A DNA stretch of 64,000 bases from JAEVLT01 sp050496765 (GTDB lineage Bacteria > Bacillota > Bacilli > Bacillales > Cytobacillaceae): NCBI RefSeq assembly GCF_050496765.1, contig NZ_JBNWEO010000014.1, positions 117,418 to 181,417 on the forward strand, written 5' to 3'. Shown piece after piece: positions 34,635 to 44,061 of this stretch. Both the position numbers and the translations under genes were made by a program. Numbering within the stretch: position 1 is the stretch's first letter; each line of letters opens with the position of its first letter. The notes under the pieces are model-generated. The model saw nothing but the letters and a program-made list of their open reading frames with translations, was not told where the DNA came from and searched no databases.

Positions 34635-36041
34635 TTATTTTTGTTTCTTTGCTTTTCCCCATATAAAGGTAAGAACGATCGGTACAATGATCGCAATGGC
34701 CATGCCAATAAAGAATGGAGCCCATTTTTGCGGTACAATCGATAAAAATCCAGGGAGACCGCCCACACCAATTGACGGAGCCACTACTTTATTGATCGTA
34801 ATGAACATTCCGGCAATACCTGCCCCGATAATTGCGGAGATAAACGGATACCGGAAGCGTAAGTTTACCCCGAACATAGCCGGTTCAGTGATGCCCAAGT
34901 ATGCGGAAACAGCAGATGTAAACGATAATCCTTTTAGTTTCTCGTCTTTTGCCAATAATCCCATTGCCAAAGCTGCAGAACCTTGTGCAATATTTGACAT
35001 AACGAGAATCGGCCATAAGAATGTTGTTCCCGTGCTGCCGATTAATTGCAGGTCAACTGCAAGGAACGTATGATGCATCCCTGTAATGACAAGCGGACCG
35101 TAAATCATACCGTAGGCTAAGCCGCCGATAGCCGGTGCATTGTGGAAAATTCCAACAAACAATGTTGTAATCCATTGTGCGATTGTAAAGGTAATAGGTC
35201 CAATAATGATAAACGCTAAAAATCCAGTAACCAATAAAGCGATCGGTGCAACAAGCAGTAATTGCAATGAATCTGGAATCCGTTTACGTAAGAATTTTTC
35301 AATACTTGCAAGAACCCATGATGCCACTAAAACAGGTAATACTTGTCCTTGGTAACCAACTTTTTGAATCGTTAAACCGAATAAGTCCCATGTTGGTATT
35401 TGTCCTTTCGCTTCTGCCGCTCCCCAGCCCCATGCATTTAATAAATCCGGGTGGACAAGCATCAAGCCGAGTACAATCCCTAAGAGTGGATTACCACCAA
35501 AACGGTTAACAGCCGACCAGCCGATCAACCCTGGGAGAAAGACGAAAGATGTATTCGCTATTAAATTAATAATTCCGGCAAAATCCGCCCAGTTTTTGTG
35601 AACTTCAACGAAAGACTTATCATAAAAAATTCCTGGCCCTGTAAGGATATTGTTAATCCCCATTAACAAACCGGCTGTAACAATCGCAGGTAAAATGGGA
35701 ATAAAAATATCTGCCAAGGTTTTAATTGCCCGCTGCAATGGATTTAAGTTGTTTACAGCAGCATCTTTTACATCTTGCTTGCTTGATTCACCAACCCCCG
35801 TTTGGCGAACCATTTCGTCATATACCTTATCAACTGTTCCTTGGCCAATAACCACTTGAAACTGTCCGTTAGCCGAAAAGGATCCTTTTACAAGATCAAT
35901 ATTTTCTAGTTCTTCTTTGTTGACAAGCCCCTCGTCTTTTAGTGCAAAGCGAAGGCGTGTTACGCAGTGAGTTGCTGCAGCAATATTCTCTTTTCCCCCT
36001 ACTGCTTCAACGATTTCTTCTGCCGCTTTCTTCAGTTCCAT
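34635..36041 (-). CDS. treP: PTS trehalose-specific EIIBC
   Basis: A 468-residue permease: EIIB domain (1-90) with phospho-Cys in ATHCVTRLRFAL near residue 26, then the EIIC domain with about ten membrane segments, including MGINNILTGPGIF and YGPLVITGMHHTFLAVDLQ. Imports trehalose as trehalose-6-phosphate; EIIA must be supplied by another protein, as in B. subtilis. First gene of the tre operon. Confidence 0.93.
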   Translation of the reverse strand: MELKKAAEEIVEAVGGKENIAAATHCVTRLRFALKDEGLVNKEELENIDLVKGSFSANGQFQVVIGQGTVDKVYDEMVRQTGVGESSKQDVKDAAVNNLNPLQRAIKTLADIFIPILPAIVTAGLLMGINNILTGPGIFYDKSFVEVHKNWADFAGIINLIANTSFVFLPGLIGWSAVNRFGGNPLLGIVLGLMLVHPDLLNAWGWGAAEAKGQIPTWDLFGLTIQKVGYQGQVLPVLVASWVLASIEKFLRKRIPDSLQLLLVAPIALLVTGFLAFIIIGPITFTIAQWITTLFVGIFHNAPAIGGLAYGMIYGPLVITGMHHTFLAVDLQLIGSTGTTFLWPILVMSNIAQGSAALAMGLLAKDEKLKGLSFTSAVSAYLGITEPAMFGVNLRFRYPFISAIIGAGIAGMFITINKVVAPSIGVGGLPGFLSIVPQKWAPFFIGMAIAIIVPIVLTFIWGKAKKQK

Positions 36042-36090
36042 GTTGTTCCCTCCTGATTTTGGTCATTCTTTCTCTATTCGACCTTTCCTT

Positions 36091-36104
36091 CGAAACCGCT
36101 TTCC
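36091..36104. promoter_or_regulatory. cre-like site upstream of treP
   Basis: On the minus strand GGAAAGCGGTTTCG matches the core of the CcpA cre (TGWAANCGNTNWCA) with mismatches at the outer positions. It lies 50 bases before the treP start; glucose repression of tre is known in B. subtilis. Confidence 0.5.
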
Positions 36105-36257
36105 TTTTAGCAAAAAAAGAACGTTTTTTCGGTAAACTGTGCACACTTAAGCTTATTTTTCCGAATTTGTTCCGAATTAAACGTCTCTATGTCTTCGAGA
36201 TTTCAATCCGTAGAAGATCCCATTTTTTCACTAAAATACCGCTTACATTTCTATTAC

Positions 36258-36301
36258 TTGTATATACAATCTATGTTTTAAAGTATAGCCTGTATATACA
36301 A
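36258..36301. promoter_or_regulatory. Two TreR operators upstream of treP
   Basis: TTGTATATACAA (36258-36269) is the exact tre operator palindrome, and CTGTATATACAA (36290-36301) is a one-mismatch copy 32 bases away. A pair of such sites is the known TreR arrangement. Confidence 0.88.
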
Positions 36302-36417
36302 GCACGTCAACCCCCCCTTTTTAAAAAATTTGTCGAATGATGTTTGTCTAAGGGCTAAATGGTGTTGGAGCTAGATTCCATCCTCAGCCTGAAACATTTA
36401 TCCTTTCCTAGACCACA

Positions 36418-36452
36418 AAAAAGAGAATGAGCACGTGGCCCATCCTCTTTTT
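36418..36452 (-). terminator. Terminator of tkt
   Basis: On the minus strand AAAGAGGATGGGC pairs (with G-U pairs) with GCTCATTCTCTTT and ends in a T tract; 9 bases after the stop. Confidence 0.8.
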
Positions 36453-36460
36453 TTCTATTT

Positions 36461-38470
36461 CTATTTTTGAGAAAGCATTGCTTTGACCTTTTCCACAACA
36501 TTTGTGACAGTAAAGCCATACTCCTCGATAATTTTTTCCCCTGGAGCAGAAGCACCAAATGTATCGATTGCTAAAACGTCACCTTCATCGCCAACATACT
36601 TATGCCAGCCAAGTGAAGATCCCATTTCAATTGCAAGGCGTTTCTTGATTTGTTTCGGCAGAATCGTTTCTTTGTATTCTTTCGATTGGGCTTCAAAGCG
36701 ATCCCAAGAAGGCACGCTGACGACGGAAACGTCGATTCCTTCAGATGCTAAAGCTTTTTGTGCGTCAACCGCTAGACCCACTTCTGAACCTGTAGCTAAA
36801 AGCAAGGCATCCGGCCTTTCTTTTCCTGCTGGAGAAATCACGTAAGCTCCTTTCGAAACCCCATCATATGCAGTACGATCAGTATCTTTGATCGTTGGCA
36901 AGTTTTGGCGAGTGAGGACAAGAGCAGTTGGCTTGTCTGTCGATTCAACTGCAAGCTTCCAAGCGGCTGCTGTTTCATTGCCATCTGCCGGACGAACAAC
37001 CGATAATCCAGGCATTGCCCTTAATGCAGCTAGTTGTTCAATTGGTTCGTGTGTAGGACCATCTTCACCAACTGCGATGCTGTCATGGGTAAACACATAT
37101 GTCACGGGCAGACCCATCAACGCAGCAAGCCGGATCGCTGGACGTAAGTAATCAGAGAACACAAAGAATGTTCCGCCAAATATTTTGAGACCGCCATGAA
37201 GTGCCATTCCATTCATGGCTGCACCCATAGCAAATTCCCGTACGCCAAACCAAATATTGCGGCCTTCATAGGAACCAGGCATGAAATCATTTGAACCTTT
37301 AATCAATGTCTTATTTGAACCGGCAAGGTCGGCAGAACCGCCAATAAAAATTGGCAGGTTTTTCGCAATGCCGTTTAATACTTCTGCTGAAGAAGCACGG
37401 CTTGCTAAGCTTTTCCCTTCACTATAAACTGGAATATCTTTATCCCAACCCTCGGGAAGTTCACCTTTAAGGGCGCTTTCCAATTGACCAGCGAGTTCAG
37501 GGTATTCGTTTTTGTATTGCGCAAATAAATCTTGCCATTCTTTTTCTTTCTTAGCGCCATTTTCCACGATTAGGTTTTTAAAGTTTTCGTAAACTTCTTC
37601 AGGCACATGAAAATCTTCTTCAAATGTCCATTTATATGCCTCTTTTGTAAGCTTCAATTCATCTGCTCCAAGCGGGGCTCCATGAACACCAGACGTACCG
37701 GCCCGGTTTGGAGAACCGTAGCCAATTACGGTTTTTACTTCAATCATTGTTGGGCGGTCAAGATCATTTTGAGCTTCTTGCAAAACAGTCGCAATTTCTT
37801 CTAAATTGTTTCCATCTTCGACACGAAGGTATTGCCAGCCGTATGCCGTAAAACGGTCTTTTACGCTTTCACTAAAGGATTTGGACAATTCGCCGTCGAG
37901 CGAAATATCGTTCGAATCATATAACACGACTAGACGACCAAGTTTTAAGTGACCTGCAAGCGATGCAGCCTCAGCAGAAACACCCTCCATTAAGTCGCCA
38001 TCACCGCAAATTGCATATGTAAAATGGTTAATCAATTCAATATTTTCTTTATTGTAAACACTGGCAGTGTGGCGTTCCGCCATTGCCATACCAACTGCCA
38101 TCGCGATTCCCTGGCCAAGTGGTCCTGTCGTTGCTTCTACACCTTCAGTGTGTCCATACTCAGGGTGCCCCGGTGTTTTGCTTCCCCATTGTCTAAATTG
38201 CTTTAAATCTTCTATTGTAACATTATAGCCGGATAAATGAAGCAAACTGTATAACAATGCAGAACCATGTCCGGCAGAGAGTACAAACCGATCCCGGTTG
38301 AACCATTTTGGATTTTTCGGATTATGGTTCATAAACCGGGTCCATAGTGTGTACGCCATTGGAGCAGCCCCCATCGGCATTCCAGGGTGTCCGGAATTTG
38401 CTTTTTCAATCGCATCGATCGAAAGTGTGCGAATTGAAGTAACAGATAATTGATCAATTGTATTAAACAT
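36461..38470 (-). CDS. tkt: Transketolase
   Basis: About 669 residues from ATG 38470, preceded by AAAGGATG; an ATG at 38479 would add three. Thiamine-diphosphate enzyme of the pentose phosphate pathway. Signatures: ANSGHPGMPMGAAPMAY at the start, the ThDP motif GDGDLMEGVS...N near 155, and the pyrimidine-domain glutamate in FGVREFAMGAAMNGMALHGG near 410, then YVFTHDSIAVGEDGPTHEPIE. Gene position between ynzC and sirA matches B. subtilis, apart from the inserted tre and cot genes. Confidence 0.95.
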   Translation of the reverse strand: MFNTIDQLSVTSIRTLSIDAIEKANSGHPGMPMGAAPMAYTLWTRFMNHNPKNPKWFNRDRFVLSAGHGSALLYSLLHLSGYNVTIEDLKQFRQWGSKTPGHPEYGHTEGVEATTGPLGQGIAMAVGMAMAERHTASVYNKENIELINHFTYAICGDGDLMEGVSAEAASLAGHLKLGRLVVLYDSNDISLDGELSKSFSESVKDRFTAYGWQYLRVEDGNNLEEIATVLQEAQNDLDRPTMIEVKTVIGYGSPNRAGTSGVHGAPLGADELKLTKEAYKWTFEEDFHVPEEVYENFKNLIVENGAKKEKEWQDLFAQYKNEYPELAGQLESALKGELPEGWDKDIPVYSEGKSLASRASSAEVLNGIAKNLPIFIGGSADLAGSNKTLIKGSNDFMPGSYEGRNIWFGVREFAMGAAMNGMALHGGLKIFGGTFFVFSDYLRPAIRLAALMGLPVTYVFTHDSIAVGEDGPTHEPIEQLAALRAMPGLSVVRPADGNETAAAWKLAVESTDKPTALVLTRQNLPTIKDTDRTAYDGVSKGAYVISPAGKERPDALLLATGSEVGLAVDAQKALASEGIDVSVVSVPSWDRFEAQSKEYKETILPKQIKKRLAIEMGSSLGWHKYVGDEGDVLAIDTFGASAPGEKIIEEYGFTVTNVVEKVKAMLSQK

Positions 38471-38615
38471 GTACAACATCCTTTCTTGATCACTAGTTAA
38501 TCACTATAGTTTAATATTATAGTGCACCATCAATTTATACAACAGATTGGGCTAAAGAAAGACATAAAAAGCTATTTATTTTTATTTTGCGCGGAATATG
38601 GAAACCTATGTAAAA

Positions 38616-38642
38616 GGATACATTCTTGTATCCCTCTTTTTT
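38616..38642 (-). terminator. Hairpin downstream of ynzC
   Basis: GGATACA/TGTATCC with a 4-base loop at the ynzC 3' end. The T6 run is on the plus strand, so termination of the minus-strand transcript is less clear. Confidence 0.55.
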
Positions 38643-38643
38643 G

Positions 38644-38877
38644 TTAATGAAGACGTTTGTTCTCTTGCATTCTTTTTAGCTTTTCAGGTGTTACATCATT
38701 TCCTTCGGGGTCAATAACTTTAACATTTGAAAGCGTATTTAGCATCGATGACCGGAAAGCCGAAAGATATTCACTTCTTAATTTTGTCTGTTCTTTTGCC
38801 TCCATCTTCGACAACCCAGATGTTTTAGCTTTTCTAGCAAGTTCATTGATTCTTGCTAATTTGTCTTTTGAAAGCAC
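38644..38877 (-). CDS. ynzC: YnzC family protein (DUF896)
   Basis: The GTG at 38877 with an AAAGGAG site gives 77 residues, the exact length of B. subtilis YnzC; the open frame to 38952 is not needed. Two-helix hairpin protein: KLARINELARKAKTSGLS then EYLSAFRSSMLNTLSNVKVI and the hallmark DPEGNDVTPEKLKR. Part of the SOS-controlled yneA-yneB-ynzC group in B. subtilis, but here separated from yneB by dhaS. Function unknown. Confidence 0.9.
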   Translation of the reverse strand: MLSKDKLARINELARKAKTSGLSKMEAKEQTKLRSEYLSAFRSSMLNTLSNVKVIDPEGNDVTPEKLKRMQENKRLH

Positions 38878-39195
38878 TAATATTCTCCTTTCACTCTTAA
38901 ACCTTGTATTCGTCTGACAACTGATTCTACTAAAAAAATGGATGTCTGACAAGGATGAAGGTTTCTCGTAAAATGAATGGTGATCAAAAAGTTTATCTCG
39001 TATTCATAGTCAGTAACAGCGCTTTAGGATATGTGTTTGTTGATAATTGTCTAAAAATTTATAATATTTAGTATTGATTTAATAATTCTCACAGTGTTAA
39101 CATTCTAATGTAACCGCTATCTTTTAGGTTTCCGACGTTTTACTACATGAAAAACATACCTGCTTTTTATTTACTACTTTTAAGGAGGAATTGTA
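38878..39195. other. Divergent promoter region of ynzC and dhaS
   Basis: 318 bases between the two starts. It holds the ribosome sites AAAGGAG (ynzC) and AAGGAGG (dhaS). I see no LexA box here, so ynzC may have lost SOS control. Confidence 0.5.
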
Positions 39196-40680
39196 ATGAG
39201 TCAACTTACAGTAGTTTTAAAAGAAAAGGTAGAAAGGTTTTTAAGCGGAAAGAAAAAACTGTTTATCAATGGTGAATTTGTCGAAAGTCAAGCCCAAAAA
39301 ACGTTTGACACGTATAATCCCGCAACCGGTGAAGTGCTTGCCACTGTTTCTGAAGCACTTGCAGAAGATATTGACCTTGCAGTCAAAGCTGCCCGGAAGG
39401 CATTTGATGAAAGCCCATGGTCAAAAATGAGCGCTTCTGAGCGAAGCCGTCTTATGTATAAACTCGCTGATCTAATGGAGGAAAACAGGGAAGAACTTGC
39501 ACAGCTGGAAACGCTGGACAACGGTAAACCCATTCGTGAAACAACAAATGCTGATGTTCCTTTGGCTATTGAACATATGCGCTATTATGCAGGCTGGTCA
39601 ACTAAGATTGTTGGTCAGACGATCCCTGTTAATGGTCCATACTTTAACTATACACGTCATGAAGCAGTTGGAGTGGTTGGACAAATTATCCCTTGGAATT
39701 TCCCGCTTCTTATGGCCATGTGGAAGCTTGGTGCTGCACTGGCAACCGGATGTACGGTTGTACTCAAACCTGCCGAGCAGACTCCTTTATCAGCACTTTA
39801 CTTAGCGGAGTTAATTCAGGAAGCCGGTTTCCCGGCAGGTGTTGTCAACATTGTTCCAGGATTTGGTGAAACAGCTGGCCAGCCACTTGTTGAACATCCT
39901 TTGGTTGATAAAATTGCCTTTACCGGTTCGACCGAAGTAGGAAGACTCATAATGGCAAATGCCTCAAAAACATTGAAACGGGTGACCCTTGAGCTTGGCG
40001 GAAAATCGCCAAATATCATTCTTCCGGATGCAGACTTAACAAAAGCCATTCCCGGCGCTCTAAACGGGGTAATGTTTAACCAAGGTCAAGTTTGCTGTGC
40101 AGGTTCCCGTGTGTTTATTCAGAAGAAGCAGTTTGATAATGTTGTAGCAGATATGGCTTCCCATTCAAAAAAGATCAAGCAAGGAGCAGGAATCCATACT
40201 GATACAGAAATTGGGCCGTTAGTTTCAGCCGAACAGCAAAACAGGGTTCTTGGATATATTGAAAAAGGACTAAGTGAAGGGGCTCAGCTGGTTGCAGGGG
40301 GAAATAAGCCTCAAGAGCAAGGCTACTTCGTTTCCCCAACGATTTTTGCAGATGTCCGAGATGAAATGACAATTGCCAAAGAAGAAATCTTCGGCCCGGT
40401 AATCGCTGCGATGCCATATGACGATTTGGACGAATTAATTGACCGAGCAAACAATAGCGAATATGGACTAGCTGCGGGTGTTTGGACTCGCGATGTTGCA
40501 AAAGCCCATTACATTGCTGGAAAACTTCGTGCTGGTACTGTTTGGGTAAACTGTTACAATGCTTTTGATGCAGCCTCTCCATTTGGAGGATATAAGCAAT
40601 CTGGTATCGGACGTGAGATGGGATCGTATGCTCTTGCTAACTATACAGAAGTGAAGAGCATCTGGATCTCACTTCAGTAA
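39196..40680 (+). CDS. dhaS: NAD-dependent aldehyde dehydrogenase
   Basis: A 494-residue class 1/2 aldehyde dehydrogenase very similar to B. subtilis DhaS. Motifs: VGVVGQIIPWNFPLLMAMWK (catalytic Asn), KPAEQTPLSALYLAELI, NAD loop FTGSTEVGRLI, catalytic Glu in LELGGKSPNI and catalytic Cys in NQGQVCCAGSRVF near residue 300. Oxidises aldehydes to acids. It interrupts the usual yneB-ynzC order and has its own terminator. Confidence 0.92.
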   Translation: MSQLTVVLKEKVERFLSGKKKLFINGEFVESQAQKTFDTYNPATGEVLATVSEALAEDIDLAVKAARKAFDESPWSKMSASERSRLMYKLADLMEENREELAQLETLDNGKPIRETTNADVPLAIEHMRYYAGWSTKIVGQTIPVNGPYFNYTRHEAVGVVGQIIPWNFPLLMAMWKLGAALATGCTVVLKPAEQTPLSALYLAELIQEAGFPAGVVNIVPGFGETAGQPLVEHPLVDKIAFTGSTEVGRLIMANASKTLKRVTLELGGKSPNIILPDADLTKAIPGALNGVMFNQGQVCCAGSRVFIQKKQFDNVVADMASHSKKIKQGAGIHTDTEIGPLVSAEQQNRVLGYIEKGLSEGAQLVAGGNKPQEQGYFVSPTIFADVRDEMTIAKEEIFGPVIAAMPYDDLDELIDRANNSEYGLAAGVWTRDVAKAHYIAGKLRAGTVWVNCYNAFDAASPFGGYKQSGIGREMGSYALANYTEVKSIWISLQ

Positions 40681-40702
40681 AAAATCTTGAAGTTTCATCG
40701 GT

Positions 40703-40730
40703 AAAAGGAACTCAATGGAGTTCCTTTTTT
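40703..40730 (+). terminator. Terminator of dhaS
   Basis: AAAAGGAACTC pairs with GAGTTCCTTTT followed by T's; also suitable for the convergent yneB. Confidence 0.88.
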
Positions 40731-40742
40731 AATTTACTTGTT

Positions 40743-41405
40743 CTACCATTCGTTTTTTGTTTGCTTTTCTGCTGCATCCATATATTCTTTATACCTTCTA
40801 TGTACGGTTGCCTTACTTACATCAAAACCCAAGCCTCTTAACGTGGCAGCAATTTCATGAAAGGTAAGATTCTTTTTCCGCAAGTTTATTATTTCCTCCA
40901 CCGGCACTTCCTTTTTTTCTCTCCCGCCAAGGTGAAGATTGGATAAATTCTTGTGCGGTTCGAAACCATCCTTAATCGCCCGGGTGATTCCCCTGCTGAT
41001 TTTCAAATTTGCAATTTTTCGTTGAAATTCTTCAACCGCACTTAAAATTTCAAGTACCATTAAATCAGCATCTGCCAAGTAAATTTCTCCATGGTCTTGG
41101 ATGGTAAAAACGGCAATGCCCATTTTACGCAGTTCATGTAGCAAGGCTATCTTTGAGTGGCCCCTCCCTAGCCGGGTATCATCCTGTATTAAAAGAGCCT
41201 CTGCCTGCTTATCTTTAAACAGGGCAAGCGCCTCGATTATTCCTTCCCGATCGACATCAAACCCGCTATGCCTCTCCTCAATGATTTTTATTACTTCGAA
41301 TTGGTGTTTGTTTGCAAAGGTTTCAAGTTCTTCTTTTTGTCTGGTTAACGATGTGTCTTGTGTAGACTTTTCAGTGCTAACCCGGCAGTAAATGATTGCC
41401 TTCAT
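40743..41405 (-). CDS. yneB: YneB resolvase-like serine recombinase
   Basis: A 220-residue serine recombinase: catalytic serine in AIIYCRVSTEKS near residue 10, LIQDDTRLGRGHSK near 95-108, E-helix region AVEEFQRKIANLKI, and a C-terminal Hin-like HTH (LTFHEIAATLRGLGFDVSKA, TVHRRYKEY). The target site is unknown. Second gene after yneA in the SOS-induced operon. Confidence 0.9.
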   Translation of the reverse strand: MKAIIYCRVSTEKSTQDTSLTRQKEELETFANKHQFEVIKIIEERHSGFDVDREGIIEALALFKDKQAEALLIQDDTRLGRGHSKIALLHELRKMGIAVFTIQDHGEIYLADADLMVLEILSAVEEFQRKIANLKISRGITRAIKDGFEPHKNLSNLHLGGREKKEVPVEEIINLRKKNLTFHEIAATLRGLGFDVSKATVHRRYKEYMDAAEKQTKNEW

Positions 41406-41429
41406 GTCCTTCAGAACCTTTCTATCTGC

Positions 41430-41750
41430 TTATTTTGCTGCGCTGGCAAATTCTTTTGCTCCAACTTCATTATTTTTAACCGGGATGGCAATTTTTTCGC
41501 CCGGGTATATCAAATCTCCTTCTATTTGATTGTGCTTTTTCACCCAGCTGATGAACTGATCATGCGAAAATGAGGATGTTTGGGAATATTCTTTTGCGAT
41601 TTTCCAGAGTGAATCTCCTTCAGCAATGGTAATATTGACATAATTTTCTTTATGAAATGAGTTGGATTGAAAATAAATAATAAGAGCTGAACCAAAGCTC
41701 AGGATAACTAAAATAATGGCATATGAATAGCGATTCCACAAGTTCTTCAT
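41430..41750 (-). CDS. yneA: Cell division suppressor YneA
   Basis: A 106-residue protein with one N-terminal membrane helix (YAIILVILSFGSALIIYF) and an extracellular LysM domain (ITIAEGDSLWKIAKEYSQ to GEKIAIP). In B. subtilis YneA blocks septation during the SOS response. Its promoter contains a LexA box and is divergent from lexA. Confidence 0.92.
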   Translation of the reverse strand: MKNLWNRYSYAIILVILSFGSALIIYFQSNSFHKENYVNITIAEGDSLWKIAKEYSQTSSFSHDQFISWVKKHNQIEGDLIYPGEKIAIPVKNNEVGAKEFASAAK

Positions 41751-41769
41751 TTATCAACACTCCATTTTT

Positions 41770-41848
41770 AGAATATATGTTCGCTTCTATGCTTTTATTA
41801 TAAATCGAACGTTTGTTTTCTGTCAACCAAAATTCGAACTTATGTTTG
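41770..41848. promoter_or_regulatory. LexA (DinR) boxes and divergent promoters of lexA and yneA
   Basis: Three SOS boxes of the CGAACnnnnGTTCG type: AGAATATATGTTCG (41770-41783), CGAACGTTTGTTTT (41806-41819) and CGAACTTATGTTTG (41835-41848). The middle one lies between TTGACA (41821-41826) and TTATAA (41798-41803) of the minus-strand yneA promoter. The last overlaps TTGTAT (41846-41851) of the lexA promoter, whose -10 is TATAAT (41869-41874) after a 17-base spacer. Confidence 0.88.
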
Positions 41849-41908
41849 TATAAAATTATCTCGCATGCTATAATAAAGTTAACATTAACCAGGCGAGGTG
41901 CATCTGAT

Positions 41909-42532
41909 ATGACAAAATTATCAAAGCGGCAGCAGGATATCCTTGATTTCATAAAAGGGGAAGTTAAAAAAAAGGGTTATCCGCCATCTGTTCGGGAAAT
42001 AGGAGAAGCTGTTGGCCTTGCTTCCAGTTCAACAGTTCACGGACATTTGGCAAGATTGGAGAGCAAAGGACTAATTAGAAGAGATCCAACAAAACCAAGA
42101 GCAATTGAAATTCTTGAAGTGGATGAAAGTACAACGATTCCAAAAAGCAATGTTGTCAATGTTCCAGTTGTTGGTAAAGTAACAGCTGGTCTGCCGATAA
42201 CGGCGATTGAAAATGTTGAAGAGTATTTCCCGCTGCCAGAAAGACTCGCACCTCATGAGGATCAAGTCTTTATGCTCGAAATTATGGGAAACAGCATGAT
42301 TGAAGCCGGAATTCTTGATGGTGACTATGTCATTGTAAGACAGCAAAAAACTGCTAACAATGGAGATATTGTTGTAGCGATGACAGAGGAAGATGAAGCA
42401 ACATGCAAGAGGTTTTTTAAAGAAAAGGATTATATCCGCCTTCAGCCTGAGAATTCCACAATGGAACCGATAATCCTAAAGAATGTTGCCATTCTTGGAA
42501 AAGTCATCGGGGTTTACAGGCAGATTCATTAA
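41909..42532 (+). CDS. lexA: SOS repressor LexA
   Basis: ATG at 41909 with a GAGGTG site gives 207 residues; the frame is open upstream through the promoter only. N-terminal winged helix (LSKRQQDILDFIKGEVKKKG to EAVGLASSSTVHGHLARLES), the cleavage Ala-Gly in GKVTAGLPITA near residue 91, the catalytic serine in MLEIMGNSMIEAGI and lysine in GDIVVAMTEEDEATCKRFF. Represses itself and yneA-yneB. Confidence 0.95.
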   Translation: MTKLSKRQQDILDFIKGEVKKKGYPPSVREIGEAVGLASSSTVHGHLARLESKGLIRRDPTKPRAIEILEVDESTTIPKSNVVNVPVVGKVTAGLPITAIENVEEYFPLPERLAPHEDQVFMLEIMGNSMIEAGILDGDYVIVRQQKTANNGDIVVAMTEEDEATCKRFFKEKDYIRLQPENSTMEPIILKNVAILGKVIGVYRQIH

Positions 42533-42566
42533 TACTCTAGCAGAGTATTCATTACTTAAATTTTCA

Positions 42567-42597
42567 AAAAGCACGCTACTATTCAACGTGCTTTTTT
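42567..42597 (+). terminator. Terminator of lexA
   Basis: AAAAGCACG pairs with CGTGCTTTT, 11-base loop, followed by TTATTTT. Confidence 0.88.
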
Positions 42598-42661
42598 ATT
42601 TTATTGCCAATTTGCGATTTTTCTAATAGAATCCCAAAATGTACAGTAGTAAGCTTAGAAC

Positions 42662-42696
42662 AAAAAGTCCTGATGCATTGTGCGCCAGGACTTTTT
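42662..42696 (-). terminator. Terminator of glnA
   Basis: AAAAAGTCCTG pairs with CAGGACTTTTT directly beyond the glnA stop; symmetric, so it can act in both directions. Confidence 0.88.
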
Positions 42697-42700
42697 GTTA

Positions 42701-44035
42701 TTAATACATTTGCAAATACTGCTCTCTCTCCCAAGGGTGAACGGCTGTTCTAAACATATCCCATTCAATTTCTTTTGCTTCAAGGAAATGCTCAAGGATG
42801 TGTTCGCCAAGACCGGCAGTGATAACTTCGTCTTTTTTCAATTCATCTAACGCAGCTGCCAATGTTGCTGGAAGATCGATGATGCCTTCTGCGATTCTTT
42901 CTTGTTTGTTCATTACATAGATGTTGCGGTCAACAGCATTTGGAGGTGTTAATTTGTTCTTAATACCATCCAATCCTGCTTTAAGCAAAACAGCCATTGC
43001 AAGGTATGGGTTTGCAGATGGGTCAACACTGCGTACCTCAACACGTGTGCTCATACCGCGTGAAGCTGGAATTCGAATTAACGGAGAACGATTACGTGCA
43101 GACCATGCAACATAACAAGGTGCCTCATATCCAGGAACAAGTCGCTTGTATGAATTTACAGTTGGGTTGGTAACAGCTGTGAAACTTGGCGCATGTTTTA
43201 GAATTCCTGCGATGAATTGACGAGCTGTGTCACTTAACTCAAGATCACCTGTTGGCTCATAGAATGCATTTTGTCCGTCTTTGAATAAAGAAAGGTTGCA
43301 GTGCATACCAGATCCGTTTACGCCGAATAATGGTTTTGGCATGAAAGTAGCATGCAAGCCATGTTTTCTGGCAATGGTTTTAACTACAAGTTTGAATGTT
43401 TGGATATGGTCACAAGCTGTAATTGCATCTGCGTATTTGAAGTCAATTTCATGCTGTCCAGGTGCCACTTCATGGTGAGAAGCTTCGATTTCAAAGCCCA
43501 TTTCTTCAAGCTCTAGCACGATATCACGGCGGCAGTTTTCGCCAAGGTCAGTAGGAGCCAAGTCGAAGTATCCTCCATTGTCGTTCAATTCTAAAGTAGG
43601 TTCACCAACTTGATCCAATTTAAACAAGAAGAATTCCGGCTCTGGTCCAAGGTTGAAATTCGTGAAGCCCATTTCTTCCATCTCTTTCAAAACGCGTTTT
43701 AAATTGTTACGCGGATCGCCTTCGAACGGTTTCCCTTCCGGAGTATAAATGTCACAGATAAACCTTGCTACTTTTCCCTTCTCAGCAGTCCACGGGAAAA
43801 TGACAAAAGTATTTAAGTCCGGATATAAAAGCATATCTGATTCTTCAATTCGCACGAAACCTTCAATTGAAGATCCATCAAACATCATTTTGTTATCGAG
43901 AGCTTTTTCTAATTGGCTGATTGGAATTTCAACGTTTTTAATTGTTCCAAGGATATCAGTAAATTGTAAACGAATAAATTTAACATTTTCTTCTTTCGTG
44001 ATTCGAATGATATCTTCTCTCGTATACTTTGCCAT
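42701..44035 (-). CDS. glnA: Glutamine synthetase type I-alpha
   Basis: A 444-residue GSI-alpha, the feedback-sensitive Bacillus form without the adenylylation segment. Motifs: MFDGSSIEGFVRIEESDM (latch Asp-50 loop), GPEPEFFLFK metal-binding glutamates, KPLFGVNGSGMHCNLSLF, NPTVNSYKRLVPGYEAPCY and the flap RNRSPLIRIP. Makes glutamine from glutamate, ammonium and ATP; when feedback-inhibited it activates GlnR and sequesters TnrA. Cotranscribed with glnR, 26 bases apart. Confidence 0.95.
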   Translation of the reverse strand: MAKYTREDIIRITKEENVKFIRLQFTDILGTIKNVEIPISQLEKALDNKMMFDGSSIEGFVRIEESDMLLYPDLNTFVIFPWTAEKGKVARFICDIYTPEGKPFEGDPRNNLKRVLKEMEEMGFTNFNLGPEPEFFLFKLDQVGEPTLELNDNGGYFDLAPTDLGENCRRDIVLELEEMGFEIEASHHEVAPGQHEIDFKYADAITACDHIQTFKLVVKTIARKHGLHATFMPKPLFGVNGSGMHCNLSLFKDGQNAFYEPTGDLELSDTARQFIAGILKHAPSFTAVTNPTVNSYKRLVPGYEAPCYVAWSARNRSPLIRIPASRGMSTRVEVRSVDPSANPYLAMAVLLKAGLDGIKNKLTPPNAVDRNIYVMNKQERIAEGIIDLPATLAAALDELKKDEVITAGLGEHILEHFLEAKEIEWDMFRTAVHPWEREQYLQMY

Positions 44036-44061
44036 TTCCTTACCTCCAAAAATAGTTTAAT

